Shown: in pieces, positions 15,361 to 24,820 of the stretch
How positions within the stretch are numbered: position 1 is the first letter of the stretch
Layout of the letters: each line of letters opens with the position of its first letter
Notes under the pieces: generated by a model
What the model was told of the DNA's origin: nothing
The model's database searches: none
The model's input: only the letters and a program-made list of their open reading frames with translations
Program-made: the position numbers and the translations under genes
NCBI GenBank assembly: GCA_964392365.1
Contig: CAYMPH010000001.1
Coordinates: forward strand, 124,001-188,000
Direction of reading: 5' to 3'
Length of the DNA stretch: 64,000 bases
Source: CAYMPH01 sp964392365
Lineage (GTDB): Bacteria > Spirochaetota > UBA4802 > UBA5550

Positions 15361-17667
15361 ATGTTATTAATAATGCAGATAAAATTCCTAAACACGCGGA
15401 ACGAATCAGATCCTGAACTGGCCAGGCGGGAATATATAACCCGCGTTGTAATATTTCTTGCTTTTAGTATTGCATTCTCACTTACCTTGATATCATTTAT
15501 CGTCTATTTATTAAATATGCTTCCAATTGATACATTATTGATTTATTCAATAATATCAATAACCCTTTTTATTGCAATGGTACTTACGCAAAAAGGATAT
15601 TGGCGTTCAATGGGGATTATCCCGCCCCTGCTTATGTATTTTCCAGCAGTAAATGCAAATTATATTGGAGGTATTGACGCTCCGGGAAATTTTCTATATG
15701 CCATGCTTATTATATTTGTGGCGATTATATACGGTTACAAAAAAATGTGGATCGCATTATTAATCTGTCTTGCAACATATCTATGTCTTGTCTGGCTGAT
15801 ATCAGCCGGATATGTTAAACCTTATAGGACAAGCGATACGGTTTTTATCAACAGGGTTGTTATTATAACAGGCTGTCTCATAAGCATAGCTTTATTTATA
15901 TGGATATTAGGCCGCAGCTACAGCACTGAGCTTGAAGAAAGAATAAAAGCAGAAAAACTTCTCAATTTAAAAAATACCGAACTTAACTCAGTTAATGAAG
16001 AGCTTCAGGCAACAGTAGAGGAACTCGAAGCAACAAACCAGGAATTTGAAGCTTTAAACAATGAACTTCTTAAATCCCAGAATGAACTTATTGAATCCAA
16101 CAAAAGACTGAAACAATCCGAGCAGAAATTCTTTCAGCTATTTCATTCAAATGCTGTTCCAATGACGCTGAATGATCTTGAAACAGGAAAATATATTGAA
16201 CTAAATGATGCATTAATGAATCAAACAGGCTACTCAAGACACGAGATGATAGGAAAAAACCCTTATGAGGTTGGCCTATTTTCAAAAAAAACAATGGCAG
16301 TCATCAATAATATCTTAAAAAAAACAGGAAAACTGGTAAATCATGAGCTTATTGTAATATTGAAAAACGGATCACAACGTGCTGTTCTAATGAACTCATA
16401 TGTCACGGAGTTTGATGGCAGAAAATGCATTATTGCTGCAAGCATCGACATAACTGAAAAAAAATCATACGAAGAGAATCTTATTAAAACCCAGAGACTT
16501 GAATCTCTCGGTCTTATCGCAGGCGGACTCGCTCACGATTTCAACAACATACTCATGGGCATTCTAGGCAATCTATCTCTTGCGCGTCTGAATATTGAAA
16601 ATTCTGAAGAAACTCTCACATTCATTGATAATTCCGAGGAGGCATGTCTCAGGGCACAGGGTCTGACGCGTCAGCTTCTGACTTTTTCAAAAGGCGGTCA
16701 TCCGGTTAAAACTATTATCAATCTTGAAAAACTTATTCTTAATGCTGTAAAATTTAATCTTGCCGGTTCAAAAGTAAAAGCATCTACAAATATTCCGGGA
16801 GAATTATGGGAAATAGAAGCTGACGAAGGTCAGATTGGACAGGTAATAAACAATCTTATGCTGAACGCTGTGCAGTCAATGCCTTCCGGAGGAATAATAA
16901 ACATATCACTTGAAAATCATATTTTCAATATTGATTATATCACAATGTTATCCAGCGGTTTACCGAGGCCTGGTAAATTTGTTAAGATGACAATTTCAGA
17001 TACAGGCAAAGGAATTCCATCAGGCGACCTTGCAAAAATATTTGATCCATATTACACAACAAAGCAGAGCGGATCAGGTTTAGGGCTTTCTGTTGTTTAT
17101 TCAATAATTACAAATCATGGGGGTTATATTGATATAACTTCTGAGGAAGGAAAAGGATCAGTTTTTTCAATTTATCTTCCAACTGCAGAAAAAAAAATCA
17201 GCAAGGAAGGCCCTGCAGATTCAATTACAGATATGCCGGATAAAAAAACAGCAGCAGTTACTGCTAAAACTGAAAAAGCTGCGAACCATTCTGATTTAAA
17301 AGTTCTGATTATGGATGATGAGGAATCCATTTTATCAGTTTTAAAGGGAATGCTCTCACACCTTGGATATAATTCCGATGGCGCTAAAACCGGAAGCGAG
17401 GCGATTGAACTCTATAAAAAATCGCATGCAGCCGGCAATCCTTATACTGTTGTTATTATGGATCTGACAATACCAGGCGACATTGGAGGCAAGGAAGCAA
17501 TAATCGTATTAAGAGAATATAATCCTCAAATTAAAGCTATTGTTTCAAGCGGCTACTCCGATGATCCTGTTTTCGTAGATCATTCAAAGTTCGGCTTTTC
17601 TGCAATACTCAGGAAACCCTTCAGAATTGATGAATTATCAGAAGCGCTTAAAAAGACTCTTGGATGA
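15361..17667 (+). CDS. Hybrid sensor histidine kinase (6TM-PAS-HisKA-HATPase-REC)
   Basis: 768 residues. Five or six TM helices (~28-185) are followed by a coiled coil (~187-255; NEELQATVEELEATNQEFEALNNEL), a PAS domain (~253-365) and a dimerisation domain with the phospho-acceptor H392 in GGLAHDFNNIL. Next come the ATPase domain (NNLMLNAVQSMPSGG; DTGKGIPSGDLAKIFDPYYTTK; SGLGLSVVYS) and a C-terminal receiver (~650-768; DDEESIL, MDLTIPGDIGG, RKPF). A hybrid two-component kinase of the PAS/NtrB-like type, signal unknown; its output partner is not adjacent. No clear Shine-Dalgarno precedes ATG 15361 (ATG 15373 is an alternative). The promoter may have been altered by the insertion whose repeat ends 12 nt upstream. 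Confidence 0.9.
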   Translation: MLLIMQIKFLNTRNESDPELARREYITRVVIFLAFSIAFSLTLISFIVYLLNMLPIDTLLIYSIISITLFIAMVLTQKGYWRSMGIIPPLLMYFPAVNANYIGGIDAPGNFLYAMLIIFVAIIYGYKKMWIALLICLATYLCLVWLISAGYVKPYRTSDTVFINRVVIITGCLISIALFIWILGRSYSTELEERIKAEKLLNLKNTELNSVNEELQATVEELEATNQEFEALNNELLKSQNELIESNKRLKQSEQKFFQLFHSNAVPMTLNDLETGKYIELNDALMNQTGYSRHEMIGKNPYEVGLFSKKTMAVINNILKKTGKLVNHELIVILKNGSQRAVLMNSYVTEFDGRKCIIAASIDITEKKSYEENLIKTQRLESLGLIAGGLAHDFNNILMGILGNLSLARLNIENSEETLTFIDNSEEACLRAQGLTRQLLTFSKGGHPVKTIINLEKLILNAVKFNLAGSKVKASTNIPGELWEIEADEGQIGQVINNLMLNAVQSMPSGGIINISLENHIFNIDYITMLSSGLPRPGKFVKMTISDTGKGIPSGDLAKIFDPYYTTKQSGSGLGLSVVYSIITNHGGYIDITSEEGKGSVFSIYLPTAEKKISKEGPADSITDMPDKKTAAVTAKTEKAANHSDLKVLIMDDEESILSVLKGMLSHLGYNSDGAKTGSEAIELYKKSHAAGNPYTVVIMDLTIPGDIGGKEAIIVLREYNPQIKAIVSSGYSDDPVFVDHSKFGFSAILRKPFRIDELSEALKKTLG

Positions 17668-17699
17668 ATACCCGTACTGGAATCTTATTTATTTAACTT

Positions 17700-18515
17700 T
17701 TATTTCTTAATAATTTTTCCCATTTTTCTAACAAATGACACTGGAAACAGCCTGATCATTTTGTCAAAAAAATATGCATCCGATCCTACAAGTATCCTGG
17801 TCTTATTTTTTTTAATTCCGCTTACAATTATATCCGCTGCTTTTTCAGGTGAAGTTTTTGCAACTTTATCAAAAAATTTTACCATTGTTTCTTTATCTAT
17901 TCTGCTGTTTGCAGCTTCACGAAATCTTGAATTTCTGGCAATGTTTGTTTTAATCCCTCCCGGAAGAACGCATGAAACACGGATTGTACTCCCCTCACAT
18001 TCCTGCGACAGGCATTCCGTAAATCCTTTAATTGCAGATTTCGATGAACAATAAGGACTGTGATTCGGCCATGGAAGAAAACTGTTAACGCTTGATATAT
18101 TAACAATATGACTCTCTGCCTGTTTTTTCAGATAAGGCAGAAAAGCTTTTGTTCCATAAACTACTCCCCAGAAATTTATTCCCATGAGCCACTCAAAATC
18201 CTCATATGAAACATTTGCAACTGAATCAGTCATGGAAACACCTGCATTGTTTATAATCATATCAACGCGTCCGTGAAACTTCCCAACCTTATCAGCATAA
18301 GCATATACCTTTTTCCTGTCTGATACATCCACAATCTGACAGCTGACTTTAACATTGAATTGAGAAAGAAGCTTTTCAGTATCATGAAGCCCGGTCTTGT
18401 CGATATCAGACAAAGCAAGGCTGCACCCTTCATGAGCAAGCCTCAAAGCAAGTGCCCGGCCTATGCCGGAACCGGCTCCTGTAACAACTGCAACTTTTCC
18501 AGACAGATTTTTCAT
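17700..18515 (-). CDS. Short-chain dehydrogenase/reductase (SDR)
   Basis: 271 residues with the classical SDR fold: TGAGSGIGRA cofactor loop, LSDIDKTG (an Asp after beta-2 suggesting NAD(H) preference), NNAG, the catalytic Ser in ISSVNS and YxxxK in YCSSKSA. The C-terminal part (GIKKNKTRILVGSDAYFFDKMIRLFPV) is typical of SDRs acting on lipid-like substrates, including some 3-ketosphinganine-type reductases, but this is not decisive. It converges on the histidine kinase gene and lies 2.4 kb beyond the sulfonolipid island, so a role as 3-ketocapnine reductase is only a hypothesis. Soluble or peripheral; ends in a basic tail KKMGKIIKK-like (RKMGKIIKK). Confidence 0.88.
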   Translation of the reverse strand: MKNLSGKVAVVTGAGSGIGRALALRLAHEGCSLALSDIDKTGLHDTEKLLSQFNVKVSCQIVDVSDRKKVYAYADKVGKFHGRVDMIINNAGVSMTDSVANVSYEDFEWLMGINFWGVVYGTKAFLPYLKKQAESHIVNISSVNSFLPWPNHSPYCSSKSAIKGFTECLSQECEGSTIRVSCVLPGGIKTNIARNSRFREAANSRIDKETMVKFFDKVAKTSPEKAADIIVSGIKKNKTRILVGSDAYFFDKMIRLFPVSFVRKMGKIIKK

Positions 18516-18915
18516 TTTTTAACTCCGGTAATTATTTATAACCAAATGTGCGTTTAATTTAATAATTTTTGAATATTTGATTCAGTATGAAAACAAAAAA
18601 AATGCATTGCTGAAGAAAATTGAATTCTTTTTATACCCATCATCCTAATTACAATAATAAACTAAATCAAGTATTTTTTTGATAGATTTAAGATGAAAGG
18701 AAAATTTATTATTCATATTGTTTTCTGTTTAAATTTAAAAACGGCAATTACATGCAGGAGATTAAAGAGAACAAATAGTTAAATAAATATCAACATAGTT
18801 CTTTTTAATATCAAAAATATATTGACTGATTATATATAATCGGATATTTTTATAAAAAAAATAAAACATGCGGATTCCAAAATCAATTATTATATAACTA
18901 AAAAAAGGATATTAT
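18516..18915. promoter_or_regulatory. AT-rich intergenic region with candidate promoter and palindrome
   Basis: A 400-bp region between the SDR gene and the first barrel gene, both reading outwards from it. At 18822-18850 a TTGACT and a TATTTT are 17 nt apart, ~65 nt before the TTG start at 18916. The spacer begins with the perfect 14-bp palindrome GATTATATATAATC (18828-18841), a possible operator. The rest shows no ORF or other structure I can support. Confidence 0.35.
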
Positions 18916-20736
18916 TTGCAAAACTTTTTAATTAAAAAAACAATTATATCCCTACTGATTCTATTTGCAGTTTTACCTCTGAAAGCGGAATATCTTTTCC
19001 TGAAGGACGGATCCATTATAAAAGGAAAGGTTATAAACGATACTCCTGATGCTGTTACAATTCAAAACGAGCAGAATTATGTTTTAACTTATCCTCGATT
19101 CAAGATAATACGCGTGCAATACTCAGAAATAAATATGGGTAAAATTTATGTTCAGATGAGAAACGGAGAAAATTTCAGGGGATACCTGATTGAAGAAGAC
19201 CGAGACTCATATACATTCAGAAATATAATTGATAAACCGGAAGAATTTTTAGTGCCAAGACCGGATGTACTGTTTCTAGCAGTAAGGAATCCGTCAGGAT
19301 TAAAGGCAAAAGCCGGATATACTGATATTGAGCTCAAATGGTACCGCCCCTTTGATAAAATGAACTCCTTTAACATATATCTGAAAACAAAAAAAGAAGA
19401 TAAATATATTAAAGCTGATACATCATCATCAAATTCAATTCACATTACCGGACTGAAAAGCAATATGAAATATTACATTACAGTTACTGGAATTGATGAT
19501 TCCGGAATTGAAACCCTGCCGAGCAAGGAAATTGCAGTAACTACTTTCGCACGTGTTGATGTTCATCTTAAAAACGGTAAAAAATTCAAAACCAATCTTG
19601 CTGCAGAGGATAATGAAAAATTTACTTTCAGAGATGATATAAATAAGAAAAAAGAATATATTGTCAAACGTTCTGATATTCTTTTTATTACAGATCGCTT
19701 CCCTTCCGGATTAAATGGTGAAAGCGGCTATACAGATATTTCTCTTAACTGGTTTTACCCATATGATAAAATGAAATACTTTAATATTTACCAGAAAAAA
19801 AGCACAGAGGATAAATATACATTAGCAGGTAAAACCGGAACTGATTCATTTAAGCTCAAAGGGCTGAAAGGGAATACGAATTATAATTTCAGAGTCACTG
19901 GAGTAGATGAAAAAGGAATAGAAACAATTCCGAGTAATGAAATTCTGGTTACTACTCTGAACAGTCCACCTTTTTCGCCGTCAGCTTTAAAAGTAAAACA
20001 GATAAAAGAAGGCGGAACTCTTGTTGAATGGAAACCGGCAATAGATTCAGATGGAAATGTTGTTATGTATAAGATATATAAATTTAAAAATAATAAGAAA
20101 GAATTATTCGGAGAGGCAAAAGATACTGCATATAAGATTAATGAAAAAACAACAATTGATAATGTTCAGGTAAGCGCAATTGATGATAAGGGTGCAGAAT
20201 CTCCTCCACTTTTCGCAATTATGTTTCCGCTGACATTTACCCCTGGAGTAATATTTCCAATTGATAAATTCGGATTGATGTTCAATGTCGGCATTGGCGG
20301 AATATTTTCCTTTTCAGCAAGGAATTTGTTTTTCTACAATTTTGAAGGGGGCATTGCTCTGGGTTTTTATTATATGCAGGGAAAAGATTTACAGGAAGAA
20401 AAAAATAAACAGTATAATGATTTCATGCTTGTTCCGGCATATTTATTTGCAGGCTATAACATCGGACTCGGAGCCGGCTTTTTTTTAAAACCTGTTATAT
20501 CATTTGGCGGCGCATATCTTGATGTTAAATATTTCGACAGGAATAAAACCATTGCAGAAGGACGTGATATACATATGCAGATATTTGAGCTTTCTTTCAA
20601 AGCAGGAATTACTGCAGAGTACAGATTTTCAAATTTGCTGTCAATTACTCTCGGCTGTGAATATGGCGCAATTATTGAAAAAACAGGTTTGCTGCATTTT
20701 TTAATTGTTAATAGCGGAATAAGTTATTCTTTTTAG
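18916..20736 (+). CDS. Fibronectin-III / outer-membrane barrel protein, long form
   Basis: 606 residues from a TTG start supported by AAGGAT 6 nt upstream. A signal peptide (cleavage near PLKA-EY) is followed by a repeated module: an SH3-like strand block 'FLKDGSIIKGKVI ... NMGKIYVQMRNGENFRGYLIEEDR' and an FN3 domain 'PSGLKAKAGYTDIELKWYRPFDKMNSFNIY'. A second copy of roughly 135 aa follows (VHLKNGKKFKTNL ... GYTDISLNWFYPYDKMKYFNIY), then a third FN3-like stretch (PSALKVKQ...). The C-terminal ~190 residues look like an 8-strand-type barrel ending in aromatic SGISYSF, for outer-membrane insertion. A surface protein of unknown function, followed 11 nt later by a DUF1566 lipoprotein. Its shorter paralogue at 21.5 kb lacks one module. 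Confidence 0.75.
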   Translation: MQNFLIKKTIISLLILFAVLPLKAEYLFLKDGSIIKGKVINDTPDAVTIQNEQNYVLTYPRFKIIRVQYSEINMGKIYVQMRNGENFRGYLIEEDRDSYTFRNIIDKPEEFLVPRPDVLFLAVRNPSGLKAKAGYTDIELKWYRPFDKMNSFNIYLKTKKEDKYIKADTSSSNSIHITGLKSNMKYYITVTGIDDSGIETLPSKEIAVTTFARVDVHLKNGKKFKTNLAAEDNEKFTFRDDINKKKEYIVKRSDILFITDRFPSGLNGESGYTDISLNWFYPYDKMKYFNIYQKKSTEDKYTLAGKTGTDSFKLKGLKGNTNYNFRVTGVDEKGIETIPSNEILVTTLNSPPFSPSALKVKQIKEGGTLVEWKPAIDSDGNVVMYKIYKFKNNKKELFGEAKDTAYKINEKTTIDNVQVSAIDDKGAESPPLFAIMFPLTFTPGVIFPIDKFGLMFNVGIGGIFSFSARNLFFYNFEGGIALGFYYMQGKDLQEEKNKQYNDFMLVPAYLFAGYNIGLGAGFFLKPVISFGGAYLDVKYFDRNKTIAEGRDIHMQIFELSFKAGITAEYRFSNLLSITLGCEYGAIIEKTGLLHFLIVNSGISYSF

Positions 20737-20747
20737 GAGTAATGATT

Positions 20748-21392
20748 ATGTATAAAAAAATAATATTATTGATACTGATAACTCTGTTTTCACATTTATC
20801 ATGCTATGATGGACTGCTTGATACGTATGACAACAGTATAGCTTACAACCTCCGCGATAGAGGGCCAGCAGGCGGATGGATATTTTATATTAATCCGAAT
20901 TATAAAACAGACGGATGGAGATATCTTGAGGCTGCGCCTGCTTCAACTGAATGGACCAATATACTATGGTCAACCCCTACTGCCTTAATTGGAACAACAG
21001 CGGGTGATCCTCCCCGGCTAGCTGCTATTGGAACTGGAAAGTCCAATACAGCTGCAATTGTAGCCTGGCTCAATGCAAACGGCCAAACTGGTCGCGCAGC
21101 TCAAATATGTAAAAACTTAAATTTCGGCGGTTATAGCGACTGGTTTATGCCGAGCAAGGATGAACTAAATGAAATGTGCTGGATTTTGCATAGTAGAAAA
21201 TGGAATGGATCAGCAGCAGAAGACAATCCAGCATACGAAACAAATCGTGTTGGCGGATTTGTTATTGGTCCATATTGGAACTCAACTGAAATTACAGCTG
21301 GAGGCGCTTGGCTCCAATATTTTAGTACAGGACAACAGACCAATCTATCCAAGGGAAACTCTTTTGTGGTGCGTGCCATAAGAGCTTTTTAA
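20748..21392 (+). CDS. DUF1566 lipoprotein
   Basis: About 214 residues from ATG 20748, chosen over ATG 20742 because AGGAG (20735-20739) is 8 nt away rather than 2. A lipoprotein signal peptide ends in the lipobox SHLSC. One DUF1566 (Lcl-like, C-type-lectin-like) domain follows: 'DRGPAGGWIFYIN', 'GGYSDWFMPSKDELNEMC', 'YWNSTEITAGGAWLQYF', ending 'VVRAIRAF'. DUF1566 domains are secreted, and in Legionella Lcl bind sugars or collagen-like partners; no ligand can be assigned here. The start abuts the barrel gene, suggesting co-translation and perhaps complex formation at the cell surface. The downstream REP hairpin (21399-21434) separates it from the second module. Confidence 0.85.
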   Translation: MYKKIILLILITLFSHLSCYDGLLDTYDNSIAYNLRDRGPAGGWIFYINPNYKTDGWRYLEAAPASTEWTNILWSTPTALIGTTAGDPPRLAAIGTGKSNTAAIVAWLNANGQTGRAAQICKNLNFGGYSDWFMPSKDELNEMCWILHSRKWNGSAAEDNPAYETNRVGGFVIGPYWNSTEITAGGAWLQYFSTGQQTNLSKGNSFVVRAIRAF

Positions 21393-21398
21393 AATGAG

Positions 21399-21434
21399 GG
21401 TCAGAGCATGTTTTCAGCGCTTTATGCTCTGACC
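21399..21434. repeat. REP-like hairpin after DUF1566 gene
   Basis: GGTCAGAGCAT (21399-21409) and ATGCTCTGACC (21424-21434) form a perfect 11-bp stem with a 14-nt loop, 6 nt after the stop codon. The GGTCAGAGC core is the same as in the REP copies flanking the RAYT gene. It may also act as a transcription terminator or mRNA stabiliser. Confidence 0.75.
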
Positions 21435-21530
21435 TAGCAACAAATTTCAATTATATGTCAGTTCTTACTATTTAAATACTCGTTTTATACAATTGACCAT
21501 AAAAAAAGGATAATAAATAACAACTGCATA

Positions 21531-22943
21531 ATGAAAAAAACTATTATTACATTACTGCTTCTAATTTCAGTATTACCACTGAGAGCAGAATATATTTTCC
21601 TGAAAGACGGTTCAATCATCAAAGGAAAAGTCATCAACGAAACTGCTGATGTAGTAACCCTGCAGAACGAACAGAAAGTTGTGGTAAGCTATCCGCATTA
21701 CAATATAATGAGAGTATTATACTCAGAGCTTAATATGGGCAAAATGTTTGTTCAGCTGAAAAGCGGAGAAAGCTTCAGAGGTTATCTGATCGAGGAAGAG
21801 GAAGCAACATTCAGGTTCAGGTACATAATCAACAAGCCTGAAGAATTTGTCGTTGAAAAAGAGGAAGTTCTGTTTTTAGCTGAGAGAAATCCATCCGGCC
21901 TCAAAGGAAAAAGCGGAAATACGGATATTGAACTCAAATGGTATCCTCCATATGACAGCATGAGATTCTATAATATATATATAAAAAAGAATAAAGAAGA
22001 TAAATACAGAATTGCAGGGACTTCCATAACGAACTCATATGATCTGATAAATCTGAGCAGCAATACATTTTACTACATTAAGGTTACCGGTGTTGACGAC
22101 ACAGGGATTGAAACAACTCCAAGCAATGAAATTTTAATTTCCACTCTGAACAATCCGCCTTTTTCCCCTTCCGGATTAAAGGTTACAAAGTTAAATGATG
22201 GCGCATTGCTGCTTGAGTGGAAAGCTGCAAACGATCCTGATGGCACTATTATTAAGTACAGAATTTACAAAACATATAAAAGCAGAATGGAACTTGCAGG
22301 AGAAACAAAAACAACATCATATAAATTCACCAGCATTGATTATATTGACAGAGTACTTGTAAGCTCAGTTGATGAAAAAGGCGCTGAATCCGATACTACT
22401 TCTGCAGGCATAAATCAGACTGATATTTTCAGCATATACTTAACTCCATCTGTATTATTGCCGGTTGATATATTCGGAACTATGGGTGATGCCGGATTCG
22501 GAGGAACAATTTCTTTCATGGCGCAGAACCTTTGTGTAAAGGGATTTAATCTTGGCCTTGAATTCGGGTATTATTATATACCCGGAAAAAAAAATACATT
22601 TAGAGCGGTTGGAGAAAACATTAACTGGATAAATCTTGTTACAGGAACAATCAAGACATCATACTCGTTTAAATTGAATAAATTCTTATATATATCCCCG
22701 GCGCTTTCCATAGGAGCTGCATATTTAGATTTAACCTATACAGCTCGAGATTATCAAACTCTGGCTGATACGGAAAAAGCCGCAAAGGGATTTGATCCTA
22801 TGGCAGCATTATCCATTACTCTTGATTTTATGATTTCGGGTAATTTTTTCATAGGTATCAACGCAGGCTATGGACTTCTTTTTGAAACTCGAAGCCAATA
22901 TCAATTTTTTTCGTTCGGAGTCAATTTAGGAGTGAGGTTTTAA
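21531..22943 (+). CDS. Fibronectin-III / outer-membrane barrel protein, short form
   Basis: 470 residues, paralogous to the 606-aa protein upstream. Signal peptide with cleavage near PLRA-EY, an SH3-like block (FLKDGSIIKGKVINETADVV), two FN3-like domains (~125-210 and ~220-300; 'PFSPSGLKVTKLNDGALLLEW') and a C-terminal barrel (~305-470) ending FSFGVNLGVRF. The length difference of 136 aa equals one repeat module, which is single here and double in the paralogue. An AAAGGA lies about 20 nt before the ATG, so the ribosome site is poor. Its stop is 2 nt before the following DUF1566 lipoprotein gene, repeating the arrangement of the first module. Surface-located, function unknown. Confidence 0.75.
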   Translation: MKKTIITLLLLISVLPLRAEYIFLKDGSIIKGKVINETADVVTLQNEQKVVVSYPHYNIMRVLYSELNMGKMFVQLKSGESFRGYLIEEEEATFRFRYIINKPEEFVVEKEEVLFLAERNPSGLKGKSGNTDIELKWYPPYDSMRFYNIYIKKNKEDKYRIAGTSITNSYDLINLSSNTFYYIKVTGVDDTGIETTPSNEILISTLNNPPFSPSGLKVTKLNDGALLLEWKAANDPDGTIIKYRIYKTYKSRMELAGETKTTSYKFTSIDYIDRVLVSSVDEKGAESDTTSAGINQTDIFSIYLTPSVLLPVDIFGTMGDAGFGGTISFMAQNLCVKGFNLGLEFGYYYIPGKKNTFRAVGENINWINLVTGTIKTSYSFKLNKFLYISPALSIGAAYLDLTYTARDYQTLADTEKAAKGFDPMAALSITLDFMISGNFFIGINAGYGLLFETRSQYQFFSFGVNLGVRF

Positions 22944-22945
22944 TT

Positions 22946-24079
22946 ATGAAAAAAATTTTTGCTATTATACTGCTGCTGTTATCTCTGCTGCCTGCATGTG
23001 ATGTTTTAAACGGAGTTTATAGTGACCGATGGACAGATATTACAGCTCCTGTATATAAAACCGGAGCAGGTCCAATTGGAGGATACACTCTTGTAGCCGG
23101 AGAAGACGGCCATGCAGATATGCAGTGGGGAACATCATGGCCAAGTCCGCGTTTTACCAATCCTGACGGCACAACTCCTATATCAGGCAATGTAATAAAA
23201 GATCAAATGACAGGCATGATGTGGACTAAAAACGCAAATCTGAATTCAGGCACACTTGTCTGGGTTCCGGCGCTTACATATATATCCGGTACTGTTAACG
23301 TAACCGATAAGCCCGGAGGCTACTCTGACTGGCGGCTCCCTAATGCGCGTGAACTGGCAAGTCTTATAAATTATGGCGAAAGCGATATTTCAGTCTGGCT
23401 TAATAACACCTCGCAGGGATTTATAAATGTTCAATCCAATCAATATTGGACATCAACTACAAGCGCATCTGCTTCAGCAAATGCCTGGTATATACACATG
23501 GGACAAGGATACATTTACAATATAGCAAAAACAACATCGTATTACACCTGGCCTGTACGCGGTAATGAAACGGACTCAGACTATAATCTTCTAGCAACAG
23601 GCGCCGGGGTTATAGGCGGATATACTCTTGACAGCAGAGAGGATGGTTCCATTCAGAAAGGAGTTGATTTCCCAGCAAAGAGTTTTTACGATAATGGAGA
23701 TGGAACAATGACTGATAGAAAAACAGGTCTAATGTGGACTAAAGATGCCAACATTGCATCCGGCACCTGGCCAAATGCACTTACATATATTACAACAACT
23801 GTAAATACAAGTACAAAACCTGGCGGATACACAGATTGGCGTTTGCCGAACATTAATGAATTAAAAACAATGATTCATTATGGTAAAACAGATTCCGGCT
23901 CCTGGCTGAACACCACCCAGGGATTTACTAATGTTCAATCAAATTATTACTGGTCATCAACAACAAATGCAGGAACTACAGCCAACGCCTGGTATGTGCA
24001 TCTTGGCAATAATTATACGGGTCATGTGGCTAAAACAAATTCATATTATGTTTGGCCAGTGCGTGGAGGGCAGCGGTAG
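22946..24079 (+). CDS. Double-DUF1566 lipoprotein
   Basis: 377 residues. Lipoprotein signal peptide with lipobox LLPAC, then two DUF1566 modules of the 'KDQMTGMMWTKNANL' type: about 45-195 (GYSDWRLPNARELASL, QYWTSTTSASASANAWYIH) and 205-377 (DRKTGLMWTKDANI, GYTDWRLPNINELKTM, YYWSSTTNAGTTANAWYVHLG, YVWPVRGG). The two are clear internal duplicates. GGAGTGAGG in the end of the barrel gene serves as ribosome site, so the two genes are translationally linked. Predicted surface lipoprotein, perhaps an adhesin partner of the barrel protein; that role is inferred from gene order only. Confidence 0.85.
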   Translation: MKKIFAIILLLLSLLPACDVLNGVYSDRWTDITAPVYKTGAGPIGGYTLVAGEDGHADMQWGTSWPSPRFTNPDGTTPISGNVIKDQMTGMMWTKNANLNSGTLVWVPALTYISGTVNVTDKPGGYSDWRLPNARELASLINYGESDISVWLNNTSQGFINVQSNQYWTSTTSASASANAWYIHMGQGYIYNIAKTTSYYTWPVRGNETDSDYNLLATGAGVIGGYTLDSREDGSIQKGVDFPAKSFYDNGDGTMTDRKTGLMWTKDANIASGTWPNALTYITTTVNTSTKPGGYTDWRLPNINELKTMIHYGKTDSGSWLNTTQGFTNVQSNYYWSSTTNAGTTANAWYVHLGNNYTGHVAKTNSYYVWPVRGGQR

Positions 24080-24103
24080 GTAATTTGCAGTGGGGCTTTT
24101 TTA

Positions 24104-24157
24104 CGGGGTCAGAGCCTAATTCTCAATGATTTTTTTGCAAAACAAGCTCTGACCCCG
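24104..24157. repeat. REP hairpin upstream of RAYT gene
   Basis: CGGGGTCAGAGC (24104-24115) and GCTCTGACCCCG (24146-24157) form a perfect 12-bp stem with a 30-nt loop. It lies 25 nt after the DUF1566 stop and 64 nt before the transposase start, the standard place for a REP recognised by its RAYT. Confidence 0.85.
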
Positions 24158-24221
24158 CATATTTTTTTTCAATTTCCCCTTCTCGATAGTATTAATACAT
24201 ATACATTTAGAAGGAGATACT

Positions 24222-24812
24222 ATGCCGAGAAAACTTCGAAATACTGCTCAGGGATCAACCCATCATTGTTTCACCAGATGCCATGGAAAGAAAAACAAGC
24301 TGATGGGAAAGTACGGAAAAATATATTTTATCGAATCTGTTAAAATGTGCCAGGAAAAGTATAACTTTGAACTGGTTGCATCAGAAATTGTTGCAAATCA
24401 TATGCATCTTGTAGTTAAAACTCTAAAAGGGAAGGAAACTGTATCAATGATAATGCAGTATATTAAGGCAAGAATTGCTGAAAAATATAACGCTGCAATG
24501 AATGAAACAGGTGCATTCTGGAATGAGCGTTTTGGATCAACAATAATTGAAGAATCTGAAAATCCGGAAGATTATCTTTATAAGCTTTTATGGTATATAG
24601 GCTATAATCCTGTGAGAAAAGGTCTTTCAAAAGATCCTCGTAATAACGAAATAGGTTTTATAAATCAATATCTGAAAATGGATGCAGTTCTTCCTGTAAA
24701 AATTACAATACATGAATATTTCTGGAAATTAGGAAACAATTTTGAGGAATGCGTGAAAAAATTTCTGTATTACGAAGAAGCTTATAGGAAAAGATTATCT
24801 ATTTTATTCTAA
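24222..24812 (+). CDS. REP-associated tyrosine transposase (RAYT, Y1/HUH family)
   Basis: 196 residues. N-terminal 'PRKLRNTAQGSTHHCFTRCHG' is a RAYT/TnpREP signature. The HUH pair is H60-M-H62 (NHMHLV) and the likely nucleophile Y89 (AEKYN). Further blocks are 'ETGAFWNERFGSTIIE' and 'YKLLWYIGYNPVRKGL', corresponding to the family's conserved IxxNPVRAGL. RAYTs are single-stranded-DNA endonucleases related to IS200/IS605 transposases that act on REP hairpins, usually domesticated at one or few copies per genome. Here it is flanked by a full REP hairpin (left) and a half site (right, 24821-24832), with related motifs elsewhere in the window. Good AAGGAGA ribosome site. Appears intact. Confidence 0.92.
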   Translation: MPRKLRNTAQGSTHHCFTRCHGKKNKLMGKYGKIYFIESVKMCQEKYNFELVASEIVANHMHLVVKTLKGKETVSMIMQYIKARIAEKYNAAMNETGAFWNERFGSTIIEESENPEDYLYKLLWYIGYNPVRKGLSKDPRNNEIGFINQYLKMDAVLPVKITIHEYFWKLGNNFEECVKKFLYYEEAYRKRLSILF

Positions 24813-24820
24813 TTAGGGCG

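Noticed and set aside
24222..24812. Autonomous IS200 insertion sequence
   Set aside because: The sequence is of the RAYT branch flanked by REPs; no IS200-type ends or second copy is seen.
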